Below, piece after piece: positions 7,015 to 9,398 of a stretch of 9,398 nucleotides of DNA. The notes beneath the pieces were generated by a model, which saw only the letters and a list, made by a program, of their open reading frames with translations, did not search any database and was not told the DNA's origin. The first letter of the stretch is position 1. Every line of letters starts with the position of its first letter. The stretch lies in NCBI GenBank assembly GCA_002327885.1, contig DCUS01000038.1, positions 2,733 through 12,130 of the forward strand. The letters run 5' to 3'. A program made the position numbers and the translations under genes. Source of the DNA: Syntrophaceae bacterium UBA2208 (GTDB taxonomy: Bacteria; Desulfobacterota; BSN033; UBA1163).

Positions 7015-7789
7015 TGAAGGCACCTGTTTTTCTTGCGCGGTGAAGCACGATTTTAAAAAATATCGCCTCGATCAACAAATAGACCCCCATTTCACCAAAT
7101 CCCCATGCTAAGAGATTCCCTCCATTCTTAAAGCCATAGAAGGATCTGAAATATTCCAAGAAATAGGTCAGGGGGATCGCACGGGCGATTTCAGGGAGTG
7201 GAGAGGGTAGAATTGAAATGGGGTAGTAGATTCCACAGATTAATGCCATCAGACTGGTGATCGACCAGGCTGCCACCTCAGCCTTATATCCAAAAAGGAG
7301 GATTAGAATACAGACGCCAATTCCAATTAAAACAGAGAGCAGAAACAGGCCTAAGAGAAAAAGGAGGAGCGGGCCTAATCCGGGCTTTAGAAAATTGAAA
7401 TCAAAAGCCAGAGCGCTCAAGAGAGAGAGCAATAAAAAAACAACAAAGGAGCGCATGACGCCAATCAACCATGATCCTGAGATGAGTTGGAAAGGGTGAA
7501 CGGGAGCGATGAAGGTATGTTTGAGTGATTTTGACCAGAGGTCATAGAGGAGGACATAAGCCACATCAATCTGGCAGACTTGAATCACACTCATCGAGAT
7601 GACGCCGATGAGAATAAACCCTGACATATCGGCATTCAGACCCAGAAAGCTGGTTAGCAGTCCCACCGAGAAGAAACCGACGACAGGCCAGAAGAAAATC
7701 TCGAAGAGGCTAAAGACATTCCGCTTCGTGATGATCCAATTCTTAATGACAAAGGCCCAAGTTTGAATCAGTATTTTTTGTAAATTCAA
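6998..7789 (-). CDS. ABC-2 type transporter permease
   Basis: This is the membrane subunit of an ABC-2 exporter, 263 residues, with about six hydrophobic segments (near 31-50, 57-80, 105-130, 138-168, 172-195 and 229-247). The cytoplasmic loop YDLWSKSLKHTFIAPVHPFQ (82-101) and the GIYYPISILPSPLPEIARAIPLTY stretch (186-209) are typical of the family. Its partner ATPase is encoded immediately upstream, and the two genes overlap by 47 bp. Translation most likely begins at the TTG at 7789: a strong GGAGG (7803-7799) inside the ATPase gene lies 9 nt before it, and the N-terminus (MNLQKILIQTWAFVIKNW) fits ABC-2 permeases. The exported substrate cannot be deduced. Candidates in this broad family include drugs, lipids, polysaccharide precursors and sodium. 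Confidence 0.9.
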   Translation of the reverse strand: MNLQKILIQTWAFVIKNWIITKRNVFSLFEIFFWPVVGFFSVGLLTSFLGLNADMSGFILIGVISMSVIQVCQIDVAYVLLYDLWSKSLKHTFIAPVHPFQLISGSWLIGVMRSFVVFLLLSLLSALAFDFNFLKPGLGPLLLFLLGLFLLSVLIGIGVCILILLFGYKAEVAAWSITSLMALICGIYYPISILPSPLPEIARAIPLTYFLEYFRSFYGFKNGGNLLAWGFGEMGVYLLIEAIFFKIVLHRARKTGAFIKLSE

Positions 7790-8714
7790 GAAAGACTTCC
7801 TCCAAATCCGTCTGCCCTAAGGTGATTTTTTTAATTTGGGCGCCCCCTTGGGAGAGCAAGGCCACCACGTTTCCCAACCTTCTCTCCAGATCATCCACGA
7901 TGATTTCACAAAGGTTCCCGGAAATGCCATAGTTGATGACTCCCTCCGCACGGAGTAATTCGTCTTCCAAGATCGTCCCCATAAATTCAATCTTCAGCAC
8001 ATCCCCCATCCGAGTCATTCGTTTCAATGTCTTTGTTGTTCCAGTGATGAGAATTTCTCCGTTCTTGAGGAAAGCAATCCGATCACAGAGGTATTCCGCC
8101 TCTTTCATATTGTGGGTGGTAAGCAGAACAGTCATTTTTCTCTCTTTCTGGATCAACCGAATCTGCTCCCGAATCGTGGTCGAGACGCTTGGATCGAGGC
8201 CAACCGTGGGTTCATCTAAAAAAAGTACCGCTGGATCATTGATCAAAGATTTGGCTAAGGAGAGCCTTTGTTTTATGCCAGTGGAGAGACGATCAAAGGA
8301 AACATCTTGATGTTCTTCCAAATTGAACAGCTTGATCAACGCTTTAATTTTTTCCGCTCGATGTTTTCCATTCAACCCATAAAGCATTCCATAGAAATGG
8401 AGATTCTCTTTAACCGTCAAACTCCAGAGAAAGTTTGCATTTCCACTGGAGATATTCACTTTTGCCCTAACCCGATGTCCATCTCGGAGACCATCCATGC
8501 CAAGGATTTGAATCTTACCCTGATCAGGGAAAAGCAAGGTGGAGAGGATGGAAAGAAGGGTGGTCTTCCCCGCCCCATTGGGTCCTAAAATACCAAAGAT
8601 CTCGCCCTCCTCGATCTGAAGGTCTATCCCCTTCAAAACCATTTTTTGTTTTCTCCCCATCCAGCCTGACCGAAAGGTTTTGAAAATTCCTTCAGCTTTG
8701 ATTGCTAAGGCCAT
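7743..8714 (-). CDS. ABC-2 exporter ATP-binding protein
   Basis: This is the ATPase of an ABC-2 exporter (DrrA/CcmA-like group), 323 residues from the ATG at 8714. It has Walker A GPNGAGKTT (44-52), signature LSTGIKQ (143-149, a common variant of LSGGQ), Walker B VLFLDEP (163-169, E168), D-loop GLDP (172-175) and switch histidine H201 in LLTTHNM. Where most ATPases have a Q-loop glutamine, this one reads ISSGNANFLWSLT (88-100). A non-canonical Q-loop of this kind is seen in some ABC-2 ATPases. Residues from about 235 on form the small C-terminal domain typical of this group. A TTG at 8753 would add 13 residues, but those are translated spacer repeat, whereas GGAG at 8725-8722 sits 7 nt before the ATG. 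The gene runs into the permease gene with a 47-bp overlap. Confidence 0.93.
   Translation of the reverse strand: MALAIKAEGIFKTFRSGWMGRKQKMVLKGIDLQIEEGEIFGILGPNGAGKTTLLSILSTLLFPDQGKIQILGMDGLRDGHRVRAKVNISSGNANFLWSLTVKENLHFYGMLYGLNGKHRAEKIKALIKLFNLEEHQDVSFDRLSTGIKQRLSLAKSLINDPAVLFLDEPTVGLDPSVSTTIREQIRLIQKERKMTVLLTTHNMKEAEYLCDRIAFLKNGEILITGTTKTLKRMTRMGDVLKIEFMGTILEDELLRAEGVINYGISGNLCEIIVDDLERRLGNVVALLSQGGAQIKKITLGQTDLEEVFLEFTKNTDSNLGLCH
7799..7803 (-). promoter_or_regulatory. Shine-Dalgarno deciding the TTG start of the ABC-2 permease
   Basis: On the minus strand GGAGG reads 7803 to 7799, 9 nt before the TTG at 7789-7787. It lies within the coding sequence of the upstream ATPase gene. It supports initiation at TTG and tight coupling of the two subunits. 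Confidence 0.7.
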
Positions 8715-8728
8715 ATTTTTACTCCATG

Positions 8729-8810
8729 GGTACAAGGGGGGCATAGGGTTCAAGGGTTAGAGAAAAAAGATATATGAATTTTAACTTGAACCCATGACCC
8801 CCTGCCTACC
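8729..8810. repeat. 26-bp imperfect inverted repeat upstream of the ABC-2 operon
   Basis: The left arm at 8729-8754 and the right arm at 8785-8810 are complementary at 18 of 26 positions with no gaps. The best block is GGGTTCAAG against CTTGAACCC, and the GGGGG against CCCCC and GGTA against TACC blocks also match. The 30-nt loop is AT-rich. The arms consist of TTGAACC-like heptamer units, again in a dyad arrangement. The left arm reaches to within 14 nt of the ATPase start codon. Confidence 0.75.
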
Positions 8811-8868
8811 GGCCCCGGCCCCGGTCCCGACCGAGGGCGGGGCAGGCAGGCTTGAATCCTCGAACCCT
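8745..8868. repeat. Outer inverted repeat enclosing a GC-rich hairpin
   Basis: AGGGTTCAAGGGTT (8745-8758) pairs with AATCCTCGAACCCT (8855-8868) over 14 bases with two wobble-type differences. It competes with the 8729/8785 dyad for the same left-arm bases. Inside it, CCTGCCT (8801-8807) and AGGCAGG (8844-8850) form a perfect 7-bp stem around a very GC-rich interior (8808-8843). There is no T-run, so it does not look like a simple terminator. Confidence 0.7.
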
Positions 8869-9041
8869 TAATCGATTTGAAGTATATTATGGAACGGATG
8901 ATTTGCCAAATAGAAAATGCTATGATGAAAACTTCATGGGTCTGGATTTCATTGAAAAGAAAAAAATGCCTGCTGGAAGGAAGAGATGCAGAAGTGAGAA
9001 AACGATCTTTTTGATACGGCAAACGACTGGCGGGGGCTGTG

Positions 9042-9107
9042 GGCTAACATGAAAGCTAAGGGGCGCGGCGGCCTTTTACCGCGTCCCTCTTGAGCGGCTT
9101 GTTAGCC
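9042..9107 (-). other. Integron-type attC recombination site
   Basis: This is a 66-bp imperfect palindrome with attC architecture, read on the minus strand. GGCTAAC (9107-9101) is the R'' box and GTTAGCC (9048-9042) the R' box. They are perfectly complementary and contain the invariant AAC and GTT. Inward lie an unpaired central spacer (AGCC against about 5 nt), then the L boxes, where the 5' arm GCTCAAGAGGGACGCGG pairs with CCGCGCCCCTTAGC except for three single extra bases (C, A, A), all on one arm. These are the extrahelical bases that give an attC its polarity. The terminal loop is about 10 nt. The boxes differ from RYYYAAC and GTTRRRY at one position each. The CTCAAGAGGGAC stretch closely resembles that of Vibrio repeats. 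Polarity agrees with the DUF2442 frame that ends inside it. Confidence 0.82.
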
Positions 9108-9286
9108 ATCATTTTCTTTTGTTCCGATTTAGCGCTGAATTTTGAAGATATTCGAGGTCTTGGAGCGGGAATACCATAAAGTATGCCTTCGGCGCTGATA
9201 TCCTCATCGATGTCAGGCCAATGCACACCATGACCGTCTCCAATCATTCTCCAATTTGCGCGCTGTTTGGGCGTCGCCTCCGACAA
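9056..9286 (-). pseudogene. 5'-truncated DUF2442 protein gene, remnant of an integron cassette
   Basis: The frame encodes the C-terminal part of a DUF2442 domain: LSEATPKQRANW (1-12), IGDGHGVHWPDIDEDIS (15-31) and EGILYGIPAP (33-42). The motif HWPDIDEDIS is diagnostic. The N-terminal third of the domain, normally with a DGR and a PL.W.PRL motif, is missing. A TGA lies two codons upstream of the TTG at 9286, and none of the three minus-strand frames from 9287 to 9398 supplies it. Translation from the TTG is possible but there is no good ribosome-binding site. The last 18 codons run into the attC and stop at its TAG (9058-9056), a common arrangement for cassette genes. DUF2442 proteins are frequent small accessory proteins of unknown function. 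Confidence 0.68.
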
Positions 9287-9326
9287 TCCTCAACGAGAAG
9301 AATGTTTCCAGGTAATTAAGTCAGTA

Positions 9327-9398
9327 ATGTCGCTCGCAGATGACCTTGATGACATCCTCCTAAAGAAATACGGAGGGACTTCAAAAAAAGGGCGGGAA
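9327..9398 (+). CDS. Possible start of a gene running off the right end
   Basis: An ATG at 9327 opens a frame of 24 codons that stays open to the end of the window. The product is charged and helix-prone (MSLADDLDDILLKKYGGTSK and onward). There is only a weak purine stretch upstream and I recognise no family. The frame is open upstream back to 9234 as well, so it could be chance. It lies just beyond the point where DUF2442 similarity breaks off, so it may be the first real gene on the far side of that junction. Confidence 0.2.
   Translation, partial: MSLADDLDDILLKKYGGTSKKGRE

Larger units (their letters stand above)
8715..9041. other. Repeat-rich intergenic region, no convincing gene
   Basis: This 327-base stretch lies between the ATPase start and the attC site. 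It holds the inverted repeats listed separately and should contain the promoter for the minus-strand ABC-2 operon, although I cannot place one reliably. The longest ATG-started frame on the + strand is a 41-codon frame at 8889-9014, without recognisable similarity or a good ribosome-binding site. Minus-strand frames read through the GC-rich hairpin and look random. I see no RNA gene. Confidence 0.6.

Noticed and set aside
7933..8310. 125-codon open frame on the + strand
   Set aside because: It is antisense to the ABC-2 ATPase gene in a region with clear Walker and signature motifs; it is a shadow frame.
8801..8850. GC-rich hairpin considered as a terminator or an insertion sequence end
   Set aside because: No T-run follows on either strand, and there is no transposase frame, target duplication or matching second end in the window.
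8889..9014. 41-codon + strand frame beginning MERMICQIENAMM
   Set aside because: No ribosome-binding site, no recognisable family, and a composition typical of AT-rich non-coding DNA. It is mentioned only as the longest ATG-started + strand frame in the spacer.
8750..9022. 90-codon minus-strand frame
   Set aside because: It starts at TTG without a ribosome-binding site, and its end is translated from the GC-rich hairpin (proline, arginine and glycine rich). It is not a plausible protein, even though it lies where a next cassette gene could be.
6081..9033. The 11-mer ACGACTGGCGG occurs at 6081-6091 and again at 9023-9033
   Set aside because: A single shared 11-mer of simple heptad-type composition. 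It may belong to the same repeat family but could be chance, and there is no longer flanking match.
9287..9327. CGTTGAGG considered as a second attC core site
   Set aside because: It fits GTTRRRY except for the last base, but there is no partner box or palindrome around it.

Overview
The window (9,398 bases, moderate GC judged by eye) looks like a chromosomal piece of a Gram-negative, probably deltaproteobacterial-type (Desulfobacterota-like) bacterium. The first gene has a classic Sec signal peptide, it is followed by a complete high-affinity branched-chain amino-acid type ABC importer, and the spacers carry heptad-phased repeat arrays. The taxonomic guess is inference from overall style only.

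Layout. Positions 47-4630 hold a five-gene livKHMGF operon on the + strand: periplasmic binding protein, two inner-membrane permeases and two ATPases. A strong hairpin plus U-tract sits between livK and livH and probably sets the binding protein above the membrane components. Next, 46 bp after livF, comes an unfamiliar 446-residue membrane protein (4677-6017). It is built from two homologous membrane halves and ends in a DUF4332-like helix-hairpin-helix tail. A PrsW-type intramembrane metalloprotease homologue with a C-terminal zinc ribbon follows (6208-7014). Converging on it from the other strand is an ABC-2 exporter pair: the ATPase (8714-7743) and permease (7789-6998) genes overlap each other by 47 bp, and the permease gene overlaps the protease gene tail-to-tail by 17 bp.

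The right end (8715-9398) is accessory in character. It has a repeat-rich spacer with nested dyads and a GC-rich hairpin. It also has a well-formed integron-type attC recombination site (9042-9107, minus orientation) and, feeding into that site, a 5'-truncated DUF2442 gene. A short + strand reading frame may begin at 9327 and run off the window. No integrase or second attC is visible.

Recurring theme. Three spacers (about 3825-3910, 6002-6092 and 8729-8868) contain dyad-symmetric repeats. The first two are clearly built in 7-base steps, each with a different heptamer family, and they run right up to or into the coding sequences. The most interesting items are these arrays, the attC plus DUF2442 remnant, and the duplicated membrane protein.
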